From NCBI GenBank assembly GCA_002368175.1, contig AP018172.1:1920001-1984000 (forward strand): a stretch of DNA of 64,000 nucleotides, in the 5' to 3' direction. Position numbers and translations under genes: made by a program. Origin of the DNA: Calothrix sp. NIES-2098 (lineage in GTDB: Bacteria > Cyanobacteriota > Cyanobacteriia > Cyanobacteriales > Nostocaceae). Below the pieces are notes generated by a model. The model had not been told where the DNA came from. It worked only from the letters and a program-made list of their open reading frames with translations, and made no database searches. Below are positions 1 through 8,989 of the stretch, piece after piece (position 1 is the first letter of the stretch; every line of letters starts with the position of its first letter).

Positions 1-1
1 T

Positions 2-1348
2 TATTTACATTATTTATTAGAATTAGACCGATTATTTGATTTAAAAGTTATTAATAATAATATTCTCGATAAAAATATTCGTTATTACTTGGGTAATTTT
101 TCACTCGCAGATGCGAAGACGCTTGTGGAGAGTTTAACGGCGCGTTCACAATTTTATTTAGAGCCTGGGTTGATTGAGCAATTAGTGCAGGATTTAGCAG
201 GGGAATTGGGGGAAGTCCGTCCAATTGAGTTACAAATTGTGGGGACGCAACTGCAAACAGAGAAGATTACAACATTAGAACAATATCAGCAGGTTGGTAC
301 TAAAGAAAAACTGGTTGAGGGATTTTTAGAGGAAGTAATTACAGACTGTGGTGCTGAGAATAAACGTGTTGCACAACTGGTTTTATATCTACTCACAGAT
401 GAAAATGGGACTCGTCCCCTGAAGACTTATGCGGAGTTAGCAGCAGAGTTAGAACCATATGTGCCCACAGAAGTTGACAAGCTGGATTTAGTTTTAGAGA
501 TTGTTGTTAAATCTGGGTTAGTGTTGCTGTTACCAGAATCGCCCACTGACCGTTATCAATTGGTGCATGATTATCTTGTGGCCTTTATTCGTCAGCAACA
601 GGGAAGTGAGTTGTTACCCAATCAACTCGCAAACCAATTTTTGGCTATGAGTCACGGAATCCGCACACCACTGAGTTCTATTATCGGTTTCACCCACTTA
701 CTTTTAGCCCAAGGTTATGATCCTAATCGGGAACGCCACCAAGAGTACTTAAATATTATTCAATCTAGCGGTAAGCATTTATTGAAGCTAATCAACGATA
801 TTTTGGATATTTCCAAGATTGAATCTAACCAGCTGGAAATGCAATGGGAAACAGTCAACGTGCCAGCGCTATGTAATAATGTGTTGGCTTTGGTGAAGGA
901 AAAAGCTGCTAACAAGGGTTTGAAATTGCTATTAGATTTAGATCCTAATGTCACAACTATAGTGGCTGACCCCTTGCGACTCAAGCAAATGCTGTTAAAT
1001 TTACTCTTTAATGCCCTAAAGTTTACCACTATTGGAACTGTGGGTTTGAAGGTTTTCATCAAAGGTATATTTGTGCATTTTACGGTTTGGGATACTGGTA
1101 CTGGCATCTCTAAAGAAGACCAAACCAAACTATTTCAACCATATTTTCAAATTACTCAAAGTGCAGATAATCACCAAGAAATAACTGCTTTAGAATTAGT
1201 AGTAACTCAAAAATTGGCAGAAGTTCACGGTGGCTGTGTACAAGTAGAATCGGAAGTTGAACGCGGTTCTAGCTTTACAATCATACTGCCTCTGACACCA
1301 ATGGGTAAACAGCCCGGACGGCAAAACCATCGCCACCGTCTCAACTGA
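2..1348 (+). CDS. STAND NTPase C-terminal part fused to a histidine kinase (5' end outside window)
   Basis: The reading frame is open to the left edge, so this is the 3' part of a larger gene. The first ~200 visible codons (e.g. KLVEGFLEEVI, YQLVHDYLVAFIRQQQ) match the helical region after the ATPase in cyanobacterial nSTAND1-WD40 proteins. A histidine-kinase core follows: HisKA with MSHGIRTPLSS (His codon 653-655), an N box (LLNLLFNALKF), a G1 box (DTGTGIS) and an F-like box (LFQPYFQ). The G2 ATP-lid, normally GxGLGL, is replaced by QEITALELV, so kinase activity is doubtful. The last ~13 residues are an out-of-frame reading of a WD40 remnant. A STAND sensor coupled to a kinase-like output is inferred; the ligand is unknown. 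Confidence 0.8.
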   Translation, partial: YLHYLLELDRLFDLKVINNNILDKNIRYYLGNFSLADAKTLVESLTARSQFYLEPGLIEQLVQDLAGELGEVRPIELQIVGTQLQTEKITTLEQYQQVGTKEKLVEGFLEEVITDCGAENKRVAQLVLYLLTDENGTRPLKTYAELAAELEPYVPTEVDKLDLVLEIVVKSGLVLLLPESPTDRYQLVHDYLVAFIRQQQGSELLPNQLANQFLAMSHGIRTPLSSIIGFTHLLLAQGYDPNRERHQEYLNIIQSSGKHLLKLINDILDISKIESNQLEMQWETVNVPALCNNVLALVKEKAANKGLKLLLDLDPNVTTIVADPLRLKQMLLNLLFNALKFTTIGTVGLKVFIKGIFVHFTVWDTGTGISKEDQTKLFQPYFQITQSADNHQEITALELVVTQKLAEVHGGCVQVESEVERGSSFTIILPLTPMGKQPGRQNHRHRLN

Positions 1349-1517
1349 GAATACGCCGCGGTTGTGGCCTGTGGAAAATTTAGATGAGTTGTTGGTGCGG
1401 GGTTGTAGGTGGTTGCAATTTTATTTAAAGAATCTGAATGTGAATTTGAGTGAGAGCGACAGGCATCTCTGCGATGATCTCAAGGTAGAGGGCAGAAGGG
1501 AGGAAATGAGGGAATAA
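1311..1517 (+). pseudogene. Out-of-frame WD40-repeat C-terminal remnant
   Basis: Read in the frame starting at 1311, this encodes SPDGKTIATVSTEN, then PRLWPVENLDELLVRGC and about 35 more residues to TAA 1515-1517. That is the usual C-terminus of cyanobacterial nSTAND1-WD40 proteins: last blade, then DELLVRGC and a short tail. It overlaps the end of the STAND-kinase gene in another frame and has no start codon of its own. The likely reading is that the WD40 propeller of a STAND-WD40 gene was replaced by the kinase segment, leaving this tail. Confidence 0.6.
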
Positions 1518-1646
1518 AGGAAGATGATTTATGATGAGTACGTTCGTCGTAGATTTTGCCTGAGGCATCGCCTGTGATATTTTTTCAGTCAGTGCGATCG
1601 CATTCACCGTAAGTCGGGTTAAGTTAGGGAAAATCCAGCAGCATAA

Positions 1647-1912
1647 TACCTCAACACGACTCTGAAGTACTTCAAAACGACTCCAAAGTACCTCAAAACG
1701 ATTCCGAAGTACTTCAACACAACTCCGAAGTACCTCAACACGACTCCGAAGTACTTCAACACGACTCCGAAGTACTTCAACACGATTCCGAAGTACCTCA
1801 ACACGACTCCGAAGTACCTCAACACGACGCCGAAGTACTTCAACACAACTCCAAAGTACCTCAACACGATTCCGAAGTACCTCAACACGACTCCAAAGTA
1901 CTTCAACACGAT
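1647..1912. repeat. 21-bp tandem repeat, about 12.7 copies
   Basis: Degenerate direct repeats of a 21-bp unit close to AAGTACTTCAACACGACTCCG, varying mostly at C/T and G/A positions. The unit is a multiple of three, so long frames without stops appear by construction on both strands (for example a repeated VLQHDSE heptad on the plus strand). No convincing start codon or ribosome site precedes the plus-strand frame. Best treated as a non-coding long tandem repeat. The flanks 1518-1646 and 1913-2045 hold HIP1 sites and nothing else recognisable. Confidence 0.9.
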
Positions 1913-2045
1913 ACCAATTTGAAATTATGAAAAGTGCGATCGCTTTTTGGGTGTTGTAGGTGGTGCGAAAATGCGATCGCCTTTGTGAGTGTAAATTGCA
2001 AACATGATGTAAAAGCACAATACCTAATACCCAAAACCATGTAAG

Positions 2046-3314
2046 TTAAGACTGGATATTATTTTGAGATGGTAACGGTTCAGGTTTTACCGTAAATTGT
2101 AAGTTCTGCCCGTTGCGTAGCACTTGGATTTGTAAGTTATTATTTAAGCCATTCTTTTCCAGAACCTGCTGAACTTCTTCAGATGTAGTAATCGATTGAT
2201 TGTTCATTGATTGAATAATATCTCCAGCGCGCAATCCAACTCTGGCAGCAGGAGAATTCGGAACAACACGAACAACCAGAATTCCTCGGTCTGCGGTAAT
2301 GCGGATATTACTGTTGGGATAATTATTGATTCTTTGTTTAACTTCGGGTGTTAGCGTTACCATTTGAATACCTAAATAAGGATATTCAACTTTGCCTTGA
2401 GTAATTAATTGCTGTGCGATTCGTTGTGCTGTATCTATAGGAATAGCAAAGCCAATACCTTCAGCACCTTGAATAATTGCTGTGTTAACTCCTATCACTT
2501 GACCGCGAGCATTTAAGAGTGGCCCGCCGGAATTTCCGGGATTAATGGCTGCGTCGGTTTGAATATAGCTACTAGGTCTAGTGGAAAGATTTAAGGAACG
2601 GTTAATTGCGCTAATGACACCTACTGTTACTGTTTGTTGTAAACCTAAAGGATTACCGATCGCGATCGCCCATTGTCCTGGTTTTACAGAGTCAGGATTT
2701 GCTATTTGTACTGCTGGTAAGTTATTCCCAGGAATTTGCACCACTGCAACATCTGTCACTGTATCTTGCCCTAAAACTTTACCTTCAACAGTACGACCAT
2801 CAGAAAATGATACTGTCACCGTATCTGCATTGTTGACAACATGAGCATTGGTGAGAATTCGTCCATTGGGATCGATGATAAAACCAGAACCTAAACCGCG
2901 TACTACGCGTTCTTGAGGCTGTGTTGGTAAGTTTTCGCCAAAAAAGCGTCTAAAGAATGGGTCATTCAACGCATCAGGTAATTGTGGTGCTTGGCTTTTG
3001 ATAGTTCGGGATGTATTAATCTGCACTACAGACGGTTCTACTTTTTCGACAACTTCAACTACAAAATTGTTATCCTCAGCAGTTGGCGTCAGTGGGCGTG
3101 GGCTTTGATTTTGTGTTTCACTAACTGTAGGTGAAACAACAGTTGCAGAGGGAGCTTCTCTAGTTAATTCTCGCGAACAGCTACTCAAAAATCCTACCAT
3201 TATGCCGCACAAAGGTAATAGCATACGCCCTTGTTTGGCTGACATTACTCTTAGCGATTTACCTAAATTTGCTCTAGTAGATTTCTCTTGATTATGCATA
3301 TATTTAGCCTTCAT
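2046..3314 (-). CDS. HtrA/Deg-family serine protease with PDZ domain
   Basis: A 422-residue trypsin-like endopeptidase of the HhoA/HhoB/HtrA group, acting in the periplasm/lumen on misfolded proteins. The N-terminus has a hydrophobic stretch ending in LSSC (Cys46), a plausible lipobox, so the protein may be lipid-anchored. The catalytic triad is complete: His158 in TNAHVV, Asp188 in VTDVAV and Ser262 in NPGNSGGPL. One PDZ domain covers about residues 300-410 (GILVVRVVPNSPAARVGLRAGD). An AAGG lies 8 nt before the second in-frame Met (residue 6, start at 3299), which may be the true start. Which of the three cyanobacterial paralogues this is cannot be told from sequence alone. Confidence 0.95.
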   Translation of the reverse strand: MKAKYMHNQEKSTRANLGKSLRVMSAKQGRMLLPLCGIMVGFLSSCSRELTREAPSATVVSPTVSETQNQSPRPLTPTAEDNNFVVEVVEKVEPSVVQINTSRTIKSQAPQLPDALNDPFFRRFFGENLPTQPQERVVRGLGSGFIIDPNGRILTNAHVVNNADTVTVSFSDGRTVEGKVLGQDTVTDVAVVQIPGNNLPAVQIANPDSVKPGQWAIAIGNPLGLQQTVTVGVISAINRSLNLSTRPSSYIQTDAAINPGNSGGPLLNARGQVIGVNTAIIQGAEGIGFAIPIDTAQRIAQQLITQGKVEYPYLGIQMVTLTPEVKQRINNYPNSNIRITADRGILVVRVVPNSPAARVGLRAGDIIQSMNNQSITTSEEVQQVLEKNGLNNNLQIQVLRNGQNLQFTVKPEPLPSQNNIQS

Positions 3315-3381
3315 GTTTTTATTGCCAATTACAAAAATTGTTTAAATTAAATGTATCTATGACTTTCGGAAATAAAGTTAT

Positions 3382-4395
3382 CTATGTCTTGCCGTTACCA
3401 TCTTGGGGGGAGCGCACTTGAGCTAGTAACCTGAGCGAATCACTGATGCGGCGAGGTTTTGGTACTTCACCTTTACCAGATGGCCAACCCTCGCGCTGAC
3501 GAGAGCGTAGACGCGGAGCGGCTTGTCGCCAGACATCGCCATCTGTCTCTTCGGTCTGGTCGTGGAATAAAATTTGTTGTGTGGGATAAGGTAAATCAAT
3601 ACCGTTAGCAACGAGCTTTTTCTTAATTGCAGATAGTACTTTATCTCGCGAGGCTAAATCATCTGCCCTGCGTGGTGGATGAATCCACCAGCGCACGCGA
3701 ATGTTGACAGTGCTTTCGGCTAATTCCATAACCAATGCATCTGGAGCCGGGTCTTTTAAAACTTCGTTGACGCTATCTATTGCCTCTAACATCAACTGCT
3801 TGGCTAGGTCAATATCATCGCCGTAACCAATGCCGATATCGTACTCTAATCGCCGATTATCAAAAGCAGTATTAACTGTCACCGAATTGGTAAATAATTC
3901 CGAGTTAGGAATCACAATCCGCCGACCATCATAGGTTTTAATTGTTGTTGCCCGTGTTTGAATATTTTCGACAGTTCCCTCAAAATTTTTGAATACTATT
4001 TGGTCATCAATTCGGAAAGGTTCAGTCAACAAAATTAAAATGCCAGCTAAGAAGTTTTGCAAAATATCGCGGAAGGCAAAACCAATTGCTACACCGCTAA
4101 TCCCCAACAGTTGCACCAAATCACCCGCCCTAAATGTAGGAATCACAATCGAAAGGGCAATAAACAACCCAATTAAAATTGTTAATCCTTGCGCTAACCT
4201 TCCTAGTACTAATCCTAAATTACGTGCATAACGATGGTTGCGAGTTAACCGTTTAACTATGGCTTTAATTCTGCTAGCAACAAACAAAAATATCAGAAAG
4301 ACAATTACCGCTAAAACTATATTAGGTAGCAAAGCCATGAAACCATCGCTCATGCTTTGAACTTTATCCCAAGCTGTGGATATTCCTGAATTCAT
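3382..4395 (-). CDS. MscS-family mechanosensitive ion channel
   Basis: A 337-residue small-conductance mechanosensitive channel that releases osmolytes on hypo-osmotic shock. Three transmembrane helices are visible at about 20-45, 60-90 and 95-140, the third being the pore-type segment ending in FRDILQNFLAGILILLTEPFRI. The MscS beta domain follows (FEGTVENIQTRATTIKTYDGRRIVIPNSEL). AAGGA lies 7 nt before the ATG. The C-terminal tail after about residue 285 is low-complexity, Arg-rich (RLRSRQREGWPSGKGE), and is encoded by an interspersed palindromic repeat that appears to have inserted in frame. It runs in the same direction as the protease gene, 67 bp upstream of it. Confidence 0.93.
   Translation of the reverse strand: MNSGISTAWDKVQSMSDGFMALLPNIVLAVIVFLIFLFVASRIKAIVKRLTRNHRYARNLGLVLGRLAQGLTILIGLFIALSIVIPTFRAGDLVQLLGISGVAIGFAFRDILQNFLAGILILLTEPFRIDDQIVFKNFEGTVENIQTRATTIKTYDGRRIVIPNSELFTNSVTVNTAFDNRRLEYDIGIGYGDDIDLAKQLMLEAIDSVNEVLKDPAPDALVMELAESTVNIRVRWWIHPPRRADDLASRDKVLSAIKKKLVANGIDLPYPTQQILFHDQTEETDGDVWRQAAPRLRSRQREGWPSGKGEVPKPRRISDSLRLLAQVRSPQDGNGKT
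3490..3530. repeat. Interspersed palindromic-type repeat inside the mscS reading frame
   Basis: A GC-rich stretch containing GAGCGTAGACGCGGAGCGGC, the kind of short repeat scattered through Nostoc-type genomes. It encodes the Arg-rich part of the channel's tail, away from the conserved domain. Recognised by its resemblance to known cyanobacterial repeats, not by a second full copy in this window. Confidence 0.4.
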
Positions 4396-4880
4396 GTAGT
4401 TTCCTTACTCATCGATTTTGGATTTATTTGCTAGACATCATGCTAATTCGTAATTTTTAATTAATTACTAATAGCAGAAGTTTCTGCAACTTTGACACTA
4501 ACTAAAGGTGTAGGGTTAATTTTTTGTTTTATTAAAAAGGCTTTGGGGGGAACCCCAACTGAAGCTGAAAATTTTCCCTTAATTACCTCACAAAGGGAGA
4601 GGTGAGTTTGGCAAACACCGATTCCACAATTCCATGTTTCTCAAATCAACCTGTCTACGCATGAGTTTTCCTTTCCCTTGAAAGCCTCGCCCCTACGGGT
4701 ATGGGACATCTGTTTGCAGAGATGATTACGAACTTTTGTAATTTAAATCATATTTGCATTACAAGATTTCTGCCTCTGTGGATAGAAGCCACTAGAAGTA
4801 GGCCACGTGGTATATTTCAACAACTACTATCTCAGATGTTATATTTAACCCTGAGTAGCACATAAAGGAATTCATTTTTT
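4396..4880. other. Intergenic region between mscS and the XRE regulator
   Basis: 485 bp separating divergent genes, so both promoters should lie here. It contains a small inverted stretch (GGGGGGAACCCC near 4545) and no open frame worth calling. AAAGGAATTCATTTTTT precedes the regulator's ATG. Confidence 0.6.
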
Positions 4881-5123
4881 ATGTCTGCTATGGAAGAACC
4901 AGATCTTGCCGTTTTAGTACGTGAGACGCGGCAACGTCTTCAACTCTCACAAGTCAAATTCGCCGAAAAGCTAGGATTTTCGTTTCAAAGCGTGAATCGC
5001 TGGGAAAATGGCCGCACAAAGCCTTTACCAGTAGCATTGAAACAAATTGAAGCTTTATTGCACTCATTAGGCGATCGCGGGGAAGACTTACTAGCTAAGT
5101 ATTTTTCCTCTGAGAGGATTTGA
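4881..5123 (+). CDS. Small XRE-family HTH transcriptional regulator
   Basis: An 80-residue protein that is almost entirely one Cro/C1-type helix-turn-helix domain: LVRETRQRLQLSQVKFAEKL, then GFSFQSVNRWENGRTKP, with the typical recognition helix and the WENG turn. It has no ligand-binding or dimerisation domain beyond the HTH. It lies about 190 bp upstream of the two-component cluster on the same strand and could regulate it, but that is only position-based. Its target is unknown. Confidence 0.85.
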   Translation: MSAMEEPDLAVLVRETRQRLQLSQVKFAEKLGFSFQSVNRWENGRTKPLPVALKQIEALLHSLGDRGEDLLAKYFSSERI

Positions 5124-5222
5124 GATTGTGTCCCCTGAAGTAAATGTCTATGCAAACCGAATAACCAATTGGTTGAGATCGTTCTACTTTTTGTTACCTA
5201 AACTCTAGCAGGAGGAACGAAC

Positions 5223-5300
5223 TTGGCACTCCAATTTCTCTTGCTTGCAGACAATGCACTAGATGCAGATGCGATCCAAGCCACGCTGAAGCGATCTTGA
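5223..5300 (+). pseudogene. 25-codon receiver-domain-like leader ORF coupled to the downstream kinase
   Basis: A TTG start preceded by a strong AGGAGG (5210-5215, spacing 7 nt) opens a 25-codon frame beginning ALQFLLLADNALDADAIQAT and ending at TGA 5298-5300, about 11 nt before the kinase ATG. The peptide resembles the first strand and helix of response-regulator receiver domains, where FLLLEDxxLDAxLIQATL is common in cyanobacterial hybrid kinases. It is either the remnant of an N-terminal receiver cut off from the kinase, or a short translated leader that couples ribosomes into the kinase gene. Confidence 0.45.
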
Positions 5301-5311
5301 CAAGGATTTTA

Positions 5312-8300
5312 ATGTTCAAATTCAAGCGTCAAATTTGGAGTTATGGAGTAGCGATCGCCTCAGTGACAATCGCTACTCTGTTGATGCTGGTACTCAATCC
5401 TGACATTGAGTTAACCAAAACATCGTTTCTGCTCTTCTTTGGCGCAGTTACGATTAGCGCCTGGTATGGAGGGCGAGAACCGGGTGTGCTAGCAACCTTG
5501 TTGTCAGCGCTATGCGCCACATACTTTTTCTTGGAGCCAGTGGGAAGCTTGAGTTTGACATTTGCTAGTGGAACAAGAGTGGCGCTGTTTGTTCTTGAGG
5601 GATGTTTAATTAGTGTTTTAGTAGGATCGTTACGCATAGCTCAACAGCAAACCAAGGAGAGCTTGTGCCAATTAAAAGCCAGCGAAGCTAAATTTCGTCG
5701 TCTCATAGATTCCAATATTATTGGTGTTATTTCAGCTGATATTTACAATAATATTACTGATGCCAATGATGCCTTCCTCAACAGCCTCGGCTACACCCGT
5801 GAAGATTTATTAGCAGGGCGGATTCGTTGGGATGAAATAACTCCGGCTGATTTGAAACATCTTGATGTTCCTGCCTATGAAGAATTAATTACAAAAGGGA
5901 AAAATACTCCTTACGAAAAAGCATTAATCGGCAAGCAAGGACAGCGTGTGCCAATGATTGTGGGAGCCGCGCTGTTAGAGGATGACCCAGAACAGATAAT
6001 TAGTTTTATTCTCGATATCAGCCAGCGCAAACAAGCCGAAGCAGCACTCCGTAACAGCGAAATGCAACTGCGCCTGCTCACAGATTCATTGCCCGTGCTG
6101 ATTTCGTATGTCGATGCTCAATGCCGTTATCGTTTCGTCAATCAAATATACACTGACTGGTTTGGCCTTTCCCCAGAAGAGATTGTTGGTAAGCACGTTG
6201 CGGAAATCATTGGACAGGAAGCCTATCAAGCTATCCGCCCCGATATTGAAATCGTCATGTCTGGGCAGAAATTGAGTTCTGAGAAGTATGTGTTGTTCAA
6301 AACGGCTGGCTGGCGCTATGTCCAACGCTATTTTGTCCCAGACATGGGGGAAGATGGTATTGTCCAAGGTTTTTACGCACTAATTATTGATGTCACCGAT
6401 CGCAGACAAGCTGAAGAATCGCTGCGGCAAAGTGAAGAACGGTTGCGGGTTGCTTTGAAAAACGCCCCGATCGCCGTCTTTCACCAGGATCGGCAACTGC
6501 GCTACACCTGGATTGAAAATCGTACCTTTGAATATCAAATCGATCGAGTGCTGGGCAAAACAGATAACGATTTTGTTTGTCCTGAGGAAGCAGCAATTCT
6601 CACCCGAATTAAACAACAGGTATTAGAGACAGGAATCGGGAGGCGGGAAGAAGTCAAGCTCACCCAGTTGGGGCGAGAGTATTACTACGACTTGACAGTG
6701 GAACCCCTGCAAGATGCCAACGGTGTTGCGATCGGCGTTACCTGTGCGGCGATCGACATTTCCGAATTGAAGCATACAGAACTAGAACTGCGCCAAAGCG
6801 AAGAACGATTCCGCCTATTGGCAGAGCAAGTTCAAGTCATTCCCTGGGAAATCGATCCAAAGACAGGAAACTTCACTTATGTCGGCCCCCAAGCTGTCGA
6901 GTTTTTGGGGTATCCGCTGACAGCCTGGTACGCTGACAACTTCTGGATCGATACTATTTATTTGGGCGATCGCGAATGGGTTCCCCAGTTGTTTTACGAG
7001 AATTCGCTATCCTTAGATAACTACGCCTTTGAGTATCGAATGCTAGCAGCAGATGGTCGAATTGTCTGGCTCTACGATGTCGTGAATGTCGTGCGGCAGA
7101 ACCAAGAACCCAAACTACTGCGGGGAATCATGGTTGACATTACCCAGCGCAAACGCCAAGAAGAAACCCAAAAATATCTGGCAGAAGTCACCAAAGTACT
7201 TGCCAGTTCCCTAGACTACCAGACAACCTTAAATCAGTTTGCCCAGCAAATGGTTCCGCATCTGGCGGACTGGTGTATTGTGCATATGCCTCAAGAGGAC
7301 GGTTCCATCCAACCCGTTGTTACTGCTCATGTCAATCCAGCCAAAGTCCAGTGGGTAGAGGAAATCCGACAGCGCTATCCGTTGAATCAAGACGATTTAC
7401 GAGGAATTCCCCAGGTTTTACGCACCGGGCAATCTGAATTTTACCCAAATATTCCCGATGCTCTGTTGGTAGACGCCGCCCGCGACCCCGAACATTTACG
7501 TTTGCTGCGAGAAATTGGTTTTCGTTCAGTCATCATCGTGCCCATGCAGGCGCATGGTAAGACTTTAGGAACCCTAACATTGGTAGCTGCGGAATCAGGG
7601 CGTTCCTACGATCGAACCGATCTAGCTTTAGCTGAGGAACTAGCTCGCCGTGCTGCCCTAGCGGTAGATAATGCCCGACTGTACCAGCAAACTCAGCAAA
7701 CACAACAAATCGCCGAACAGTTTGCCAATCGTACCAACGTGTTGCAACAAATCACAGCTGCCCTTTCCCAAGCTTTGACTCCGCAACAAGTTGCCGATGT
7801 TGTAATGCGGCAAGGAATTGAAGCCATCGGGGCAAATGCGGGTTCTGTGGCGTTGCTGGTAGAACAGGGAACTACTCTCAAAATTTTGCAAGCGATCGGC
7901 TACCCAGAATCGATGATGAATCAATGGTCGAGCTTCCCCATCACGGGGTCGGTGCCTTTGGCAAAAACAGCAAGAACAGGAGAACCACTCTTCCTGGAAA
8001 ACGCTGCGGTAATGTTAGCGCAGTATCCTCATCTAGCTGAAAGTATTGCCACCACTGGAAATCAAGCCTTTGCTTGTCTGCCTTTAATTGCAGAAGGAAG
8101 ATTGCTCGGCGTCATGGGGCTGAGTTTTACCCAGCCACAAGCCTTTACTGTGGAAGAACGGGCATTTATGCTGACGCTGGCGCAGCAGAGTGCCCAAGCC
8201 ATCTCCCGCGCCCATCTGTACGAAGCAGAACGAATCGCCCGCAACGCCGCAGAAGCAGCAAACCGCGTCAAAGATGAGTTTCTCGCCGTTCTTTCCCATG

Positions 8301-8989
8301 AGTTGCGCACTCCCCTCAACCCGATCCTTGGTTGGTCAAAGCTACTGCAAACGGGTAAGCTTGACCAAGCCAAGACTGCACAAGCCCTGAATACTATCGT
8401 GCGGAATGCCAAGTTGCAAGTTGAACTGATTGAAGACTTGCTCGATGTCTCCCGGATTCTCAGAGGCAAACTCAGCTTAAATATTTCTGGGGTCGATTTA
8501 GTATCGACAATTGAAGCGGCATTGGAAACGGTGCGGTTGTCGGCGATCGCCAAATCTATTCAAATTCAGACAATACTGGAACCCGGTATAGGGCTGGTAT
8601 CGGGTGACTCCAGTCGATTACAGCAAGTAGTTTGGAATTTACTTGCCAATGCGATTAAGTTTACACCCCACGGGGGAAGAGTTGAGGTAAAGCTGTCATT
8701 GATCGCTAGCGATGCGTCAAATGACAAATATGCCGAAATTACCGTCAGCGATACAGGTAAGGGCATCCACCCAGATTTTCTCCCTTATGTGTTTGACTAC
8801 TTCCGTCAAGAGGATGGCGCTACCACGCGAAAATTTGGCGGATTGGGGTTAGGATTGGCGATCGCGCGTCACTTAGTCGAATTACACGGCGGTATGATTT
8901 GGGCAGAAAGTCCGGGGGAAGGGCAAGGGGCAACTTTTACCATGAGACTACCGCTAATGCCGATTCCCAACCAATTCCCAACCAAATGA
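5312..8989 (+). CDS. Membrane sensor histidine kinase (DUF4118, four PAS, two GAF, HisKA, HATPase)
   Basis: A 1225-residue sensor kinase. Order: KdpD-like DUF4118 membrane region (about 10-110, several hydrophobic helices, AWYGGREPGVLATLLSALCA), four PAS domains (about 125-245, 250-370, 375-490, 500-615), two GAF domains (about 630-785 and 805-960), HisKA with the phospho-acceptor His in SHELRTPLNPILGW (about 1000), and HATPase with N (NLLANAIKF), G1 (DTGKGI), F and G2 (GGLGLGLAI) boxes intact. It has no receiver; the receiver is the next gene, overlapping by four bases (ATGA). AAGGA sits 5 nt before ATG 5312; an in-frame TTG at 5297 overlaps the leader stop. HisKA/HATPase is closely similar to the two kinases downstream, implying duplication. 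Signals sensed are unknown. Confidence 0.93.
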   Translation: MFKFKRQIWSYGVAIASVTIATLLMLVLNPDIELTKTSFLLFFGAVTISAWYGGREPGVLATLLSALCATYFFLEPVGSLSLTFASGTRVALFVLEGCLISVLVGSLRIAQQQTKESLCQLKASEAKFRRLIDSNIIGVISADIYNNITDANDAFLNSLGYTREDLLAGRIRWDEITPADLKHLDVPAYEELITKGKNTPYEKALIGKQGQRVPMIVGAALLEDDPEQIISFILDISQRKQAEAALRNSEMQLRLLTDSLPVLISYVDAQCRYRFVNQIYTDWFGLSPEEIVGKHVAEIIGQEAYQAIRPDIEIVMSGQKLSSEKYVLFKTAGWRYVQRYFVPDMGEDGIVQGFYALIIDVTDRRQAEESLRQSEERLRVALKNAPIAVFHQDRQLRYTWIENRTFEYQIDRVLGKTDNDFVCPEEAAILTRIKQQVLETGIGRREEVKLTQLGREYYYDLTVEPLQDANGVAIGVTCAAIDISELKHTELELRQSEERFRLLAEQVQVIPWEIDPKTGNFTYVGPQAVEFLGYPLTAWYADNFWIDTIYLGDREWVPQLFYENSLSLDNYAFEYRMLAADGRIVWLYDVVNVVRQNQEPKLLRGIMVDITQRKRQEETQKYLAEVTKVLASSLDYQTTLNQFAQQMVPHLADWCIVHMPQEDGSIQPVVTAHVNPAKVQWVEEIRQRYPLNQDDLRGIPQVLRTGQSEFYPNIPDALLVDAARDPEHLRLLREIGFRSVIIVPMQAHGKTLGTLTLVAAESGRSYDRTDLALAEELARRAALAVDNARLYQQTQQTQQIAEQFANRTNVLQQITAALSQALTPQQVADVVMRQGIEAIGANAGSVALLVEQGTTLKILQAIGYPESMMNQWSSFPITGSVPLAKTARTGEPLFLENAAVMLAQYPHLAESIATTGNQAFACLPLIAEGRLLGVMGLSFTQPQAFTVEERAFMLTLAQQSAQAISRAHLYEAERIARNAAEAANRVKDEFLAVLSHELRTPLNPILGWSKLLQTGKLDQAKTAQALNTIVRNAKLQVELIEDLLDVSRILRGKLSLNISGVDLVSTIEAALETVRLSAIAKSIQIQTILEPGIGLVSGDSSRLQQVVWNLLANAIKFTPHGGRVEVKLSLIASDASNDKYAEITVSDTGKGIHPDFLPYVFDYFRQEDGATTRKFGGLGLGLAIARHLVELHGGMIWAESPGEGQGATFTMRLPLMPIPNQFPTK

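Noticed and set aside
1647..1912. CRISPR array
   Set aside because: Units are contiguous 21-mers without spacers, and no cas genes are near.
1425..2018. Minus-strand open frame of 197 codons with RVEVLRS-like heptads
   Set aside because: It exists only because the 21-bp repeat has no stop codons in that frame; the sequence outside the repeat is not protein-like.
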